From Aeoliella mucimassa (GTDB taxonomy: Bacteria; Planctomycetota; Planctomycetia; Pirellulales; Lacipirellulaceae), in assembly GCF_007748035.1 (NCBI RefSeq), contig NZ_CP036278.1, positions 4,588,001 to 4,652,000 on the forward strand: 64,000 nt of DNA. Reading direction: 5' to 3'. Below the pieces are notes generated by a model. It was given only the letters and a program-made list of their open reading frames with translations, was not told the DNA's origin and did not search any database. Below, in pieces: positions 17,230 to 26,384 of the stretch; the stretch's first letter is position 1, and each line of letters begins with the position of its first letter. The position numbers and the translations under genes are program-made.

Positions 17230-18969
17230 TTACTTGCCCGCTGCCTTTCCAGGCACGCGTGGATCAGCAACTGCTGTAAGTTGTCCTCGACCGTTCTTGA
17301 TAATGGCCTGACTAACTCCCCCGCTGGGAAGTGTCCGGATTTCGTGACCACGGTTGGCAAGTTCCTCTACCAATTCACGTGGCATCGAGTCTTCCACTCC
17401 CAATTGGTTGGGACGCCATTGGTGGTGGTATCGAGGTTCGCTGAGTATTTCCTCGGCCGGGTACTGAAAATCGACAAAACGAATGATCCCCAAAACCACT
17501 TGGGTAATGATCTTCGGACCACCGGCCGCGCCGATCGTCATCACGGGCTCGTCTTTTTGGTTTAGCAGAATAGTCGGACTCATACTAGAAAGTGGTCGCT
17601 TGCCGGGTGCGATTGCGTTATTTTCTGAGCCAAGCAAGCCAAACGCGTTGGGCTCGCCTGGATGAATGGAAAAGTCATCCATCTCGTTATTCAGCACCAC
17701 ACCGGTACCGGGAATTACCACGCCAGAGCCGAACGACGTGTTCACGGTTGCGGTAATTGCGACCCAGTTTCCGTCGCTATCGGCCGCGGTGATATGAGTC
17801 GTGTGCCTGCCGAACAAATCCTGCCGCCACTGAGGGGGTGTGCCATGGCTCGGTACGGCTACCGCCTTGTCGAGATCAATCGTTTCACTCAATTCGCTGG
17901 CGTATTGCTTGTCGATCAGGCCTTTGGGTACGTTCACGTGGTCGGCATCACCGAGCCAATACGCGCGATCGGCAAACGCCCGGGAGAAGACCTCGGATAC
18001 CAGATGAATCTTCTCGACTTCCGAACGTGCTTCAATTGCCTTCAGGTCGTACTCCTCCAGCATATTTAGCGACTGAGCAACATGCACTCCACCGCTGCTC
18101 GGCGGCGGAAAACCGACGACCTTGTAGTCGCGATAGGTCGACATGACTGGCGGGCGACTCACCGCTTCGTAGCTGGCGAAGTCGGCCGCGGAGAGCATTC
18201 CACCGTTAGCGGCCATCCACTTTTCGACTTGTTCGGCATACTCTCCCTTGTAGAACCACTCGATTCCATGGTCGGCCACCGACTGCATGGTGTGAGCCAA
18301 CTGGGGCTGCTTGAAGTGATCGCCGGTAGTAACGACTCGGCCGTTTGGCTTGAAGTAGACTTGCCGAGTGCCTTCGAATAACTTGAGCTTGGCTTCTTTG
18401 GCTCGCAGCACTTCTCCCAGATGTTCGTCGATCACAAAGCCATCGGTGGCCGCAGCAATGCCTGGCTCGAGCAATCGCGACAGGGGCTTTGTGCCATGTA
18501 GCGAGCGGGCCTTGTCGTAGGCCGCCAGCGCGCCGGGCACGCCTGCTGCGAGCGGGCCTGTTTGACTCGCCTCGCCATTTGGGACTCCGTCGACCATGAA
18601 CATATCGGCCGAGGCCTTGCCGGGCGCGCGTTCGCGACCGTCGATCGCGACAAGCTTGCCATCGGCTGTGCGAATGAGGATTAAGCACCCGCCGCCGATG
18701 CCCGAGTTGTGACCATCGACCACGGCAAGTGTTAACGCGGCGGAAATCGCCGCATCGATGGCATTGCCACCTTCCTCGAACACCTCGGTCGCAGCATCGG
18801 TCGCGATGGGGTTCACCGTCGCAACCACGTATTTCGACCCCGTAAAGGTGTCGGCAAGTGCCTTGTCTGCTGCAATCCACGATCCGCCTAAAATCGCGAT
18901 TGCAAATACCAATGAAGTTGAGTTAGTCATCCAAGCTAAGAATCGAGTTTTCAAGTGCGAAAAAATCAC
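17230..18969 (-). CDS. ggt: Gamma-glutamyltransferase
   Basis: Exported Ntn-hydrolase that cleaves gamma-glutamyl bonds. It matures by self-cleavage before a Thr. Here HTTHITAADSDGN places that Thr about residue 390, matching the family's usual position, followed by VNTSFGSGVVIPGTG, NNEMDDF and PLSSMSPTI, all family signatures. I take the GTG at 18969 (579 residues). AAGG lies seven bases upstream and the resulting leader (MIFSHLKTRF then a hydrophobic run ending DKALA) has the basic n-region that the ATG at 18930 would lack. It follows the AmiE-NamZ-like gene by 16 bp and precedes the amidase by 27 bp. Substrates could be glutathione or the gamma-D-Glu-mDap bond of wall peptides; the context favours the latter but does not prove it. 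Confidence 0.92.
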   Translation of the reverse strand: MIFSHLKTRFLAWMTNSTSLVFAIAILGGSWIAADKALADTFTGSKYVVATVNPIATDAATEVFEEGGNAIDAAISAALTLAVVDGHNSGIGGGCLILIRTADGKLVAIDGRERAPGKASADMFMVDGVPNGEASQTGPLAAGVPGALAAYDKARSLHGTKPLSRLLEPGIAAATDGFVIDEHLGEVLRAKEAKLKLFEGTRQVYFKPNGRVVTTGDHFKQPQLAHTMQSVADHGIEWFYKGEYAEQVEKWMAANGGMLSAADFASYEAVSRPPVMSTYRDYKVVGFPPPSSGGVHVAQSLNMLEEYDLKAIEARSEVEKIHLVSEVFSRAFADRAYWLGDADHVNVPKGLIDKQYASELSETIDLDKAVAVPSHGTPPQWRQDLFGRHTTHITAADSDGNWVAITATVNTSFGSGVVIPGTGVVLNNEMDDFSIHPGEPNAFGLLGSENNAIAPGKRPLSSMSPTILLNQKDEPVMTIGAAGGPKIITQVVLGIIRFVDFQYPAEEILSEPRYHHQWRPNQLGVEDSMPRELVEELANRGHEIRTLPSGGVSQAIIKNGRGQLTAVADPRVPGKAAGK

Positions 18970-18985
18970 GGTTCGACCTTGCGAT

Positions 18986-21340
18986 TCAATAGGCGAGAAA
19001 TTGTGAACGTCGTTTTTGGAACTCGGCCAAATCGGCCTCATAAATACCCTTGAGCTCTTGTGGACCTGCGCCGCCGACGAGTGCATCGAGCACCGCCCGA
19101 TTGGAGAGCAGACGATTGAATCGCTTGGATTCCCAATCTTCCGAGTATAATTCAACAAGGCTCGATCCAATGGCCCAAGCCAGATCGACAGGGCGAAATT
19201 CGTCCCAATCGGTGATGACGAAGTTCACCCCGCCGCAGCTTTCTCCCTCGAACTTACTGGCCGTGGGAGTGAATTGCACCGGTAGTACCCGCACTCCGGC
19301 GAGTTGGTAAGCGTTGATTTTCTCGGCCAACTGATTGCCGTCGATCCAGGGAGCACCGAGCACTTCGAACGGCGTGTCAGTGCCTCGGCCAACTGAAACA
19401 TTCGTGGTTTCGAACAGCCCTACTCCGGGATACAGCACTGCTTCGGTGAGCGAACGCATGTTTGGCGAGGTATCGATCCACGGCAAACCGGTCGAGTATT
19501 GATAGTCCTCGCGGTGCCAGCCTTCGGTCTTTACGACGATGAGTTCTACGTCGATCGATTTTTCCGATTTTATCATTTGTGCCAGTTCGCCGAGGGTCAT
19601 CCCGTGACGCACGGGAATGGGATGAAACCCGACGAACGATTCGCTGCCAGAGTCGAGCACTGGCCCTTCGACCAACTTGCCTCCAATGGGATTCGGGCGA
19701 TCAAGCACGACTAACGTCTTGCCTTGTTCGGCTGCGGCCTCCATGGCCAGCCCCATGGTGGAGAGATAGGTGTAGAACCGGCAACCGATGTCCTGAATGT
19801 CGAACACGATGACATCGACTCCATCGAGCTGCTCCTTGGTCGGCTTTCGGGTTTCACCATATAAGCTGTAAACCGGCAACTTGGTCGCCTCGTGGGTGGT
19901 GTCGCCGATGTTGGCGTGATCTTCGACTCCCTTCAATCCATGCTCTGGGCTGAAGAGGGCGACCAGATTCACCTCGGGCGCTTCGGCCAGAATCTCGATG
20001 GTCGACTTCCGCTGCGAATCACAACTCGTGTGATTTGCGATCAATCCCACGCGTTTTCCTTCGAGCACGTCGAAATGGTTAGCGGCCAAGACCTCGATCC
20101 CGAGTTTTACCGGCCCCTGGGCCACTTTGCCCTCCGAAGACTCGGCCGGTGCTTCTGGGGTGGAGTTGAGGCAGGCCGAAGCGGCAATCGTTCCGATGCG
20201 TCCAGCCAGGTCGTTCACCTCGCCCTTGCCGTTGGGATGCACCCGGTTGGAAAGGAAGATGACGAACAAATCGAGTTCGGGGTCGATCCACATCGAGGTG
20301 CCAGTGAATCCGCCGTGGCCGAACGCTTTGGGGCTCATGGTTTCGCCACGATTGCGAGAGTAGACGCTGCCCATGTCCCACCCCAAGCCACGTTTGTTGC
20401 CAGCAATTTCGCGAGGGGTAGTCCACTCCCGTAAGGTCTGTGGCAACACGACACTCACGTTGTTACGTTGGCCGTTGTTAAGCAACGTTTGGGCGTAGAT
20501 GGCCAAGTCGTCGGCCGTGCTGAACAGCCCTGCATGGCCAGCGACTCCGCCGAGCTTGCGAGCCCGCGGATCGTGCACCACACCTTGCAACCAGGTGCCA
20601 TCGACTTGCTCGGTGATGGCCGCCCGCTGGCAGAGCTGCTCGTTCGGATTGAACATGGTTTCTTGCATGCCGAGCGGCAGAAACACTTGCTCTCGCGAGT
20701 ACTCGTCGAGCGGCTGGCCCGACGCCTTCTGGACAATTGCTCCTAGCATCAGGAACCCAAGATCAGAGTACTTGAAGACTTCGCCCGGTTCGGCGACTGG
20801 CTCCATCTCACAGATCTTGAGCATCGACTCCATGGTGTCGTCGGTGAACTTGTCGGTAGCAATCACCGGCGCCAGCCCACCAGCATGGATCAGCAATTGC
20901 TCGACCGTGATGTCATCCTTCCCGTGGGCTGCGAATTCGGGAAAGTACTTGGTGACCTTGTCACGAAGTCGCACATCGCCGCGCTCTACTAATCGCATGA
21001 TGCTAGTGCTGGTCGCAATTGGTTTGGTGAGCGACGCCATATCGAACACGGTGTCGAGCGTCATCGGCTCGACTTCAGGCTGCAGGCTGCGGTTACCGTA
21101 CGCCTGCTTGTGAACGATGCTGCCATGGCGGCCGACCACCACCACACAACCTGGCATCTTCTTCGCTTCTAGCTGCTCGGCGACGGCGCGATCGATGTCG
21201 GCCGAAAAGCCTGGTCGCATGGCCACGGCCGAAGCAGCCGCTTGCGGCAGCGGTTCGGCGCTGGCTTGGGAGCTTACGAGTAACAAGGCAGCAACTGCTG
21301 CCGCCCAATGTAGCGGGCGTCGTCTATATGATTGGTTCAT
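18986..21340 (-). CDS. Fusion of AmiE-like serine hydrolase and NamZ-type exo-N-acetylmuramidase (DUF1343)
   Basis: 784 residues with a signal peptide (1-28, ASAEP). Residues about 45-385 form a beta-lactamase/serine-hydrolase domain with SLTK (103-106), YSD (191-193) and HGG (342-344). B. subtilis AmiE (YbbE), a MurNAc-L-Ala amidase, has this fold. Residues about 411-784 are DUF1343, the NamZ family that releases MurNAc from the non-reducing end of glycans; VALFSPEHGLKG carries the conserved Glu466. In Bacillus these are separate neighbouring genes, while here one exported chain could remove peptide and then the sugar. The start overlaps the symporter stop by ATGA, indicating translational coupling. 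No biochemical evidence exists in the sequence itself. Confidence 0.9.
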   Translation of the reverse strand: MNQSYRRRPLHWAAAVAALLLVSSQASAEPLPQAAASAVAMRPGFSADIDRAVAEQLEAKKMPGCVVVVGRHGSIVHKQAYGNRSLQPEVEPMTLDTVFDMASLTKPIATSTSIMRLVERGDVRLRDKVTKYFPEFAAHGKDDITVEQLLIHAGGLAPVIATDKFTDDTMESMLKICEMEPVAEPGEVFKYSDLGFLMLGAIVQKASGQPLDEYSREQVFLPLGMQETMFNPNEQLCQRAAITEQVDGTWLQGVVHDPRARKLGGVAGHAGLFSTADDLAIYAQTLLNNGQRNNVSVVLPQTLREWTTPREIAGNKRGLGWDMGSVYSRNRGETMSPKAFGHGGFTGTSMWIDPELDLFVIFLSNRVHPNGKGEVNDLAGRIGTIAASACLNSTPEAPAESSEGKVAQGPVKLGIEVLAANHFDVLEGKRVGLIANHTSCDSQRKSTIEILAEAPEVNLVALFSPEHGLKGVEDHANIGDTTHEATKLPVYSLYGETRKPTKEQLDGVDVIVFDIQDIGCRFYTYLSTMGLAMEAAAEQGKTLVVLDRPNPIGGKLVEGPVLDSGSESFVGFHPIPVRHGMTLGELAQMIKSEKSIDVELIVVKTEGWHREDYQYSTGLPWIDTSPNMRSLTEAVLYPGVGLFETTNVSVGRGTDTPFEVLGAPWIDGNQLAEKINAYQLAGVRVLPVQFTPTASKFEGESCGGVNFVITDWDEFRPVDLAWAIGSSLVELYSEDWESKRFNRLLSNRAVLDALVGGAGPQELKGIYEADLAEFQKRRSQFLAY

Positions 21341-22794
21341 GATTGAACTGTCTCCGAAGATGAAGGCGAAAGCTTGATTAAAAGCACGCCCGTTAGCAGA
21401 GTGGTTCCACTGCCAATGACAGGAAACCAGAATCCGTTTACTCCATTAAACAGGGCTGTTCCGGTCACACAGCCCCCTACGGCCAGCGCTGCGATGGCTT
21501 GCCAACTCTTGGCCGTACCCATCGAAAGCCCCAAGAAATAAAGGCCTAAAAGCAATCCGGCCGAGAATCCGGCGATCGCCAACACTTGGTCGACAATCGC
21601 CATGTCGGTTACCCAAGAGTAAGCCAGCAGGGCCACTCCCGCTTGAGCGATCGTGAAGAACAGAGTCGTCACGCGAGCCGCCATGAGCCCTGCTGAGTCG
21701 GACATTCCGCGAGTCCAAGGCGCGGCTAGATCGTCGAGCAGAGAGCTGGCCGACGAGTTCACCGAACTCGAAAGAGTCGACATGGCAGCCGCAAACACCG
21801 CGGCCAGGATCACTCCACGCACACCGATGCCGACGTCGTTCACTACGAAGTTGGCAAGTGCCTGGTCGCCGGCAAGATTTAATCGCGCGGAATCGAAGTG
21901 CGAGAAGTAACAGGCCAGCCCGATACCGACGCAAAGGAACACCGCAAACTGTACCATCACCAAGGGACCACTGAGCGCTAGCGCCCAGCCAGCGGAGCGT
22001 TTATTTTTGGCGCAAAGATATCGCTGCACGATCAATTGGTCCGCCCCATGCGTAGCCAAGGTCAGAAAGGCTCCGCCGAACAACCCCGACCAGAACGTAA
22101 TATGGCTAGCATTCGGATCGAACGAAAAATCGAGCAGCCGAGAGCGGCCCGTCTCGTTGGCGAATTGGACGATCTCCGATAGACCGCCAGGAACTCGATT
22201 TACAATCATTCCGAGCACAATCAGTGCTCCGATCGTATAAACCACAAACTGCAGGCAATCGTTCCAGACCACGCTCTTCACCCCGCCGAACAAGGCGTAG
22301 CAGCCGGTGACCACCGCGATGACAGCAACACATACTTCTGCTGGCCAGCCGATGGTCTGCTGCAACGCCAAAGCGGTGAGGAACAGTCGCAGTCCATCAC
22401 CAGCGGTGCGGGCGAGCAGAAAAATCGCCGAGGCTGCCTGACGGGTGCGGACACCAAAGCGTTGTTCAAAAATCGCGTAGGCGGTGACCGGTCGTCCTGC
22501 AAAATGCAGAGGTAATAGGATGGCCACCACGATTAAACGGCCGACGATGTAGCCAACCGCCAACTGGAGGTAAAACAGGTTTCCCCCCGTTACAAACGAC
22601 TTTCCCGGAATACTCAGGAAAGTCACGGTGCTGGTTTCGGTTGCAACGATCGAGAGCAGCAAGGCAAACGCGGGTAACTCGCGTCCCCCGAGAAAGAAGT
22701 CGGTTTGCGAGGTTTGCCCTCGCCCGAGCCAAATCCCTAACCCCGTAGTCGAGAGCAGATAGAGAGCGATAACCCAGTAATCAATGGCATGCAT
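21337..22794 (-). CDS. Sodium:solute symporter, candidate importer of muramyl or amino sugars
   Basis: 485 residues, mostly hydrophobic with about 13 predicted membrane helices. It is of the solute:sodium symporter (SSS) type: ATETSTVTFLSIPGKSF near the start, FGVRTRQAASAIF, YALFGGVKSVVWNDCLQ and GAFLTLATHGADQLIVQRYL are recognisable family blocks. The partner is inferred only from context. It is the first gene of the leftward unit and overlaps the AmiE-NamZ-like gene by four bases, whose product would release MurNAc and GlcNAc-containing sugars outside the cytoplasm. Bacillus uses a PTS (MurP) for this step, and no PTS gene is seen here. Sialic acid, sugars or amino acids are alternative substrates. 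Confidence 0.85.
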   Translation of the reverse strand: MHAIDYWVIALYLLSTTGLGIWLGRGQTSQTDFFLGGRELPAFALLLSIVATETSTVTFLSIPGKSFVTGGNLFYLQLAVGYIVGRLIVVAILLPLHFAGRPVTAYAIFEQRFGVRTRQAASAIFLLARTAGDGLRLFLTALALQQTIGWPAEVCVAVIAVVTGCYALFGGVKSVVWNDCLQFVVYTIGALIVLGMIVNRVPGGLSEIVQFANETGRSRLLDFSFDPNASHITFWSGLFGGAFLTLATHGADQLIVQRYLCAKNKRSAGWALALSGPLVMVQFAVFLCVGIGLACYFSHFDSARLNLAGDQALANFVVNDVGIGVRGVILAAVFAAAMSTLSSSVNSSASSLLDDLAAPWTRGMSDSAGLMAARVTTLFFTIAQAGVALLAYSWVTDMAIVDQVLAIAGFSAGLLLGLYFLGLSMGTAKSWQAIAALAVGGCVTGTALFNGVNGFWFPVIGSGTTLLTGVLLIKLSPSSSETVQS

Positions 22795-23066
22795 GCGGCA
22801 AACAGCCCAGGAGATGGCAGTCGAGACTTTGGGTTAACATTCCTCGCAGTGTCGCCGGAACTCACTGCACCAAGGGACTCGCCCTATCCCTTTGGCTGAG
22901 TCCCACTTAGGACCAACATAAAAGGGTGCCAGAGCCGGGTCCATAGTTGAGCAAGCGCAAACGTATATCTGTTTTGCGCATTGGCAGTGAACGCTCTCGA
23001 TTATTTGTTTACACTGAGACACGTTCGACAGTTTTTACAATCTTCCAGGCGGAGAAATCGTTTGGC
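22795..23066. promoter_or_regulatory. Divergent promoter region between symporter unit and murQ
   Basis: The 272-bp spacer must drive both the leftward unit and murQ-murK. It holds an inverted repeat GGGACTC/GAGTCCC (about 22873-22903) and an AT-rich segment near 23000-23035. At 22966-22980 lies TATCTGTTTTGCGCA, also present at 13146-13160. No -35/-10 pair stands out enough to assign. Confidence 0.45.
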
Positions 23067-23987
23067 ATGCTGGATCATCTAACAACCGAGGCACGAAATC
23101 CTGCATCTGAGATGCTCGATTCTCTCTCGCCCCTAGAGATTGTGCAGCTCATTAGTTCCGAGGATGCCAAGGTTGCATCGGCGGTCGCAGAGCAAGCTAC
23201 GTCTATTGCTAAGGCGATCGAAATGGTCACCCCCCGTTTAGCAAACGGCGGGCGGTTGATCTATTTCGGCGCTGGCACCTCCGGCCGCTTGGGCGTGTTG
23301 GATGCTGCAGAGTGCCCACCGACGTTCAATGCCGATCCGTCGCAAGTGATCGGTCTCATCGCTGGCGGTAAGCAAGCCATCACCACTGCGGTGGAAGGTG
23401 CCGAAGACAACCCCGCGCTGGGAGCCAAGGACCTGGAGAATCTGAACCTGTCGAGCAACGATGCGGTAATCGGAATCGCTACCAGCGGACGCACTCCTTA
23501 CGTTTTAGGCGGTTTGGAGTACGCCCAAACCGTTGGTGCTTACTGCATCGGCCTGGCGTGCAACCGCGATGCGGAACTCACCACGCGATGCGACTTGAAC
23601 ATCATTCCGGTGGTCGGCCCCGAGATCATTAGCGGCTCTACCCGCATGAAGGCTGGCACCGCGACGAAGATGGTGCTCAACATGATCAGCACTGGAGTGA
23701 TGATCCGACTCGGTAAGACCTACGGGAACCTGATGGTCGACCTGCGAGCCACCAACTCAAAGCTACTGGCCCGCGCGAAACGAATCGTCGCGACTTCGAC
23801 CAATCTATCGGAGTCAGAAGCTGGTAAACTACTCGACGAGTGCAACGGCGAGGTGAAGACCGCCATCCTGGCCTCGTTGGCCAACCACTCTCCCGAAAAG
23901 GCGAGAGAACTGCTGGCTGCCAACGACGGACACCTGCAACACGCGATTAGCACCGCTTCGTCGACCAATGGTGTCGCTGTAAAGTAG
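23067..23987 (+). CDS. murQ: N-acetylmuramic acid 6-phosphate etherase
   Basis: Cytoplasmic lyase that converts MurNAc-6-phosphate to GlcNAc-6-phosphate and D-lactate, the defining step of muramic acid recycling. The SIS domain is plain: GRLIYFGAGTSGRLGVLDAAE, then PPTFNADP, GIATSGRTPYVLGGL and SGSTRMKAGTATKMVLNM, all MurQ signatures. The C-terminal segment has the usual helical end. I take ATG 23067 (306 residues, the family's normal length); GGAG ends 12 bases before it, and the 40-residue extension to 22947 looks non-coding. murK follows after 25 bp. Confidence 0.95.
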   Translation: MLDHLTTEARNPASEMLDSLSPLEIVQLISSEDAKVASAVAEQATSIAKAIEMVTPRLANGGRLIYFGAGTSGRLGVLDAAECPPTFNADPSQVIGLIAGGKQAITTAVEGAEDNPALGAKDLENLNLSSNDAVIGIATSGRTPYVLGGLEYAQTVGAYCIGLACNRDAELTTRCDLNIIPVVGPEIISGSTRMKAGTATKMVLNMISTGVMIRLGKTYGNLMVDLRATNSKLLARAKRIVATSTNLSESEAGKLLDECNGEVKTAILASLANHSPEKARELLAANDGHLQHAISTASSTNGVAVK

Positions 23988-24012
23988 GGCGAGCAACCAC
24001 AACGCTTTCTGC

Positions 24013-25020
24013 ATGGATTCTGCGAGTTTGAAAAACCCAACCGACGACACCTCTCGTGATTCGGAGAGCAGCCTCTGCTTGGTGGTAGATGGAGGGGGCA
24101 CGAAGACCAATTGCCAGATGCTTCGGCAACAGGGAGCGGAGTTCAAGGTGCTGGGAGTCGGCAGCACGACCGGATGCAATCCCGCCGAGTTAGGTATCGA
24201 AGCCGCGGGTCGGGCCATTCTGGCTGCGATTCGCCAGGCGACTGCCGAGGCAGGCATTAGCGATCTCTCAGCAATCGATCGAGCCGCCCTGGCTGTGGCC
24301 GGTACCCTGGACGACACCATCCGCAGTCAACTGGAAACGCAACTGGCCGCGCTCTTTCCGGCGAAGGCCTGCCGCGTGTTTCCCGATGTACTGCCTTACG
24401 CCCTTCACGGGCCAGATGTGGAGCAATCGGTTGCGGTCGTCGCCGGCACAGGCTCGGTAGCGATCGCTCGCCAGTCGCTTAACACCTACTCCCTGGTGGG
24501 GGGCTGGGGCTACCTGCTGGGTGATGAAGGCAGTGGCTACGCCATTGGGCGCGAAGCCTTGCGTCTGGCTCTCATGCAACTGGAGACGGGCGTGCCGATC
24601 TCGCCGCTCACCGATCGAGTGCTGGGGATGGTGCAGGCCAAATGTGCGGCCGACATCAAACGTTACGTCTACGGTGGCGAACCTCCCCGACGATCGATTG
24701 CCGCCGTGGCGCGTACGGTCATCGAGTTACAGGCGGCCGGAAGCCCCGAGTGCGATCACCTTCTCGACCGGGCTGCGACGTCGCTGGCCAGCCTGGCTCG
24801 GCGGGCGGCGTCGATGGTGGATACTCCTTGGGAGACGATCAGCATCTCCGGAACCGGCGGCATCCTCACCGCAGGCGAGGTGGTCTGGGGCAAGTTCGAA
24901 AAAGCCCTTCAAGTGCTAGGGCATCACGGTCCCGTCGAACAACTCGACTGCAGCATGACCGCTTGTCGCCAACTACTTGATCGCCAAGTATTTGCCGCCC
25001 CATTCAGTATTCAAAGTTAG
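24013..25020 (+). CDS. murK: BadF/BcrA-type sugar kinase, probable MurNAc/GlcNAc kinase
   Basis: 335 residues, an ASKHA-fold kinase. It has CLVVDGGGTKTNC (phosphate-1 loop, about residues 22-34), a second phosphate loop VVAGTGSVAIA, the GGWGYLLGDEGSGYAIG block typical of N-acetylglucosamine kinases, and ISGTGGILTAGEV near the end. Clostridium MurK of this family phosphorylates MurNAc and GlcNAc at C6. The position 25 bp after murQ fits supply of MurNAc-6-phosphate to the etherase. With no PTS nearby, a cytosolic kinase would be needed. Specificity is inferred; GlcNAc kinase is the alternative. Confidence 0.82.
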   Translation: MDSASLKNPTDDTSRDSESSLCLVVDGGGTKTNCQMLRQQGAEFKVLGVGSTTGCNPAELGIEAAGRAILAAIRQATAEAGISDLSAIDRAALAVAGTLDDTIRSQLETQLAALFPAKACRVFPDVLPYALHGPDVEQSVAVVAGTGSVAIARQSLNTYSLVGGWGYLLGDEGSGYAIGREALRLALMQLETGVPISPLTDRVLGMVQAKCAADIKRYVYGGEPPRRSIAAVARTVIELQAAGSPECDHLLDRAATSLASLARRAASMVDTPWETISISGTGGILTAGEVVWGKFEKALQVLGHHGPVEQLDCSMTACRQLLDRQVFAAPFSIQS

Positions 25021-25042
25021 CAAGGCATCGCCATTGCTTCGC

Positions 25043-26122
25043 TTAGCAAGCTAAGAGCCCACCCAACGCAGGTTGCTTGCAACCGGTTGTCTCGGGAATC
25101 GAAAGCGGCAGCTTCCTCAGATGGCGAATCGCCAACCAGGCAAAGCACTCGGCCTCCAGCGTATCAGGGTTGAAGCCCTGCTCATCGACCGACTTGACTA
25201 CTTTGAAGTACTCGGTGAACTGCTCCATCATCACGGGGTGATGAACACCGCCGCCGGTGACCCACACCTGCGTGGGGGGAGCTGGCATCAGAGCAACAGC
25301 CTTGGCAATGGCCTGCACGGTCACCGCACACAGCGTAGCTGCTCCATCCTCGACGCTCAGCCCCGAAACGTCGACATGATCAAAGTCGAAACGGTCGGCC
25401 GACTTCGGCAGTGGCTTCTGGAAGAACTCCGTCGAAAGTGCTTCGTCGACGAGTGACTGATGCACCTGGCCTTGCTTGGCCAGTTCGCCATCCTTGTCGT
25501 GTGGCAGCCCAGCCATTTCCTGCACCCATTCGTCGAGCAGACCACAGCCAGGACCGGTATCGCCAGCGATGATTTCGTTGTTCGGGCCGAGCCAGGTGAT
25601 GTTTGCCACCCCACCTAAGTTGAGCACCAAAGCCGGCAAATCGCCTTTGGCAAACAAGGCTTGGTGGAACATGCTCACTAACGGAGCCCCCTGACCGCCG
25701 AGCGCCATGTCGTGACGACGGAAGTCGAAGACCACAGGATAGCCGGTCATCTCTTTCAACAACCAGGGATTCCCGATTTGAAGAGTGATGTCTTCGCGTG
25801 GGATATGCCGCACGGTATGGCCGTGAAAACCAATGACATCCACATCAACGGCGGTTTCCCCCAGGTGGTCGACAAGGTCTTTCACTGCCTGAGCGTGATG
25901 CAGGGTCACTTCCTTTTCAACGCGCAACAGTTCATCGGTCGGCACGTTATGATGCGAGGCTTCCAGCAAGCGACTGCGAAGATCTTGCGAGTATGGCAAG
26001 GTAAGGCCGCCGTAAAATTCGACCTTATCTTCCCCGTCGGAAACAATCAGTGCGGCATCCACACCGTCGGCCGAAGTGCCGCTCATCAGTCCAATTGATT
26101 TGTAAGTCTTCTTGTTTGCCAC
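25043..26122 (-). CDS. anmK: Anhydro-N-acetylmuramic acid kinase
   Basis: 359 residues, near the usual AnmK length. The enzyme opens and phosphorylates 1,6-anhydroMurNAc to MurNAc-6-phosphate. Conserved blocks are SIGLMSGTSADGVDAALI, VIGFHGHTV, LQIGNPWLLKE, VFDFRRHDMALGGQGAPLV, LNLGGVANIT, DTGPGCGLLDEW and VWVTGGGVHHPVMM. It converges on murK with 22 bp between the stops. Its presence with murK means the cell can feed both free MurNAc (from NamZ) and anhydroMurNAc (from lytic transglycosylases) into MurQ. Confidence 0.95.
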   Translation of the reverse strand: MANKKTYKSIGLMSGTSADGVDAALIVSDGEDKVEFYGGLTLPYSQDLRSRLLEASHHNVPTDELLRVEKEVTLHHAQAVKDLVDHLGETAVDVDVIGFHGHTVRHIPREDITLQIGNPWLLKEMTGYPVVFDFRRHDMALGGQGAPLVSMFHQALFAKGDLPALVLNLGGVANITWLGPNNEIIAGDTGPGCGLLDEWVQEMAGLPHDKDGELAKQGQVHQSLVDEALSTEFFQKPLPKSADRFDFDHVDVSGLSVEDGAATLCAVTVQAIAKAVALMPAPPTQVWVTGGGVHHPVMMEQFTEYFKVVKSVDEQGFNPDTLEAECFAWLAIRHLRKLPLSIPETTGCKQPALGGLLAC

Positions 26123-26384
26123 TTTGATTGCTAATCAGTTCAGGGGGATCGAAATTGCCCAAGGGATGATACCAATCAGGCGAAAAATGCACATCTCGGG
26201 GCGATAAATATTACCAGACCCAATCGCCAGAGATGAAAAAAATCTCGTTTTAGCGCATACTGCTGGAGATTTCCAGAGTAAGATAAACTACTGGATCACA
26301 CGGGATGCTCCCGAATGGGGCCTGCCGCCGGCCTACCAAACGGTGGTTGATGCATTACCTTCCATTATAGACGACTGCCGAGTG
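26123..26384. promoter_or_regulatory. Divergent promoter region between anmK and the XylR-type regulator
   Basis: The 262-bp spacer is AT-rich in parts (26205-26260). It holds the imperfect palindrome CTGGAGATTTCCAG at about 26265-26278, which could be a regulator site, although AraC-type proteins usually bind direct repeats. No promoter hexamers are confidently assigned. Confidence 0.4.

Noticed and set aside
22947-23066. N-terminal 40-residue extension of MurQ
   Set aside because: It would run through the divergent promoter region. The family starts near the MLDHLTTE segment, which corresponds to ATG 23067.
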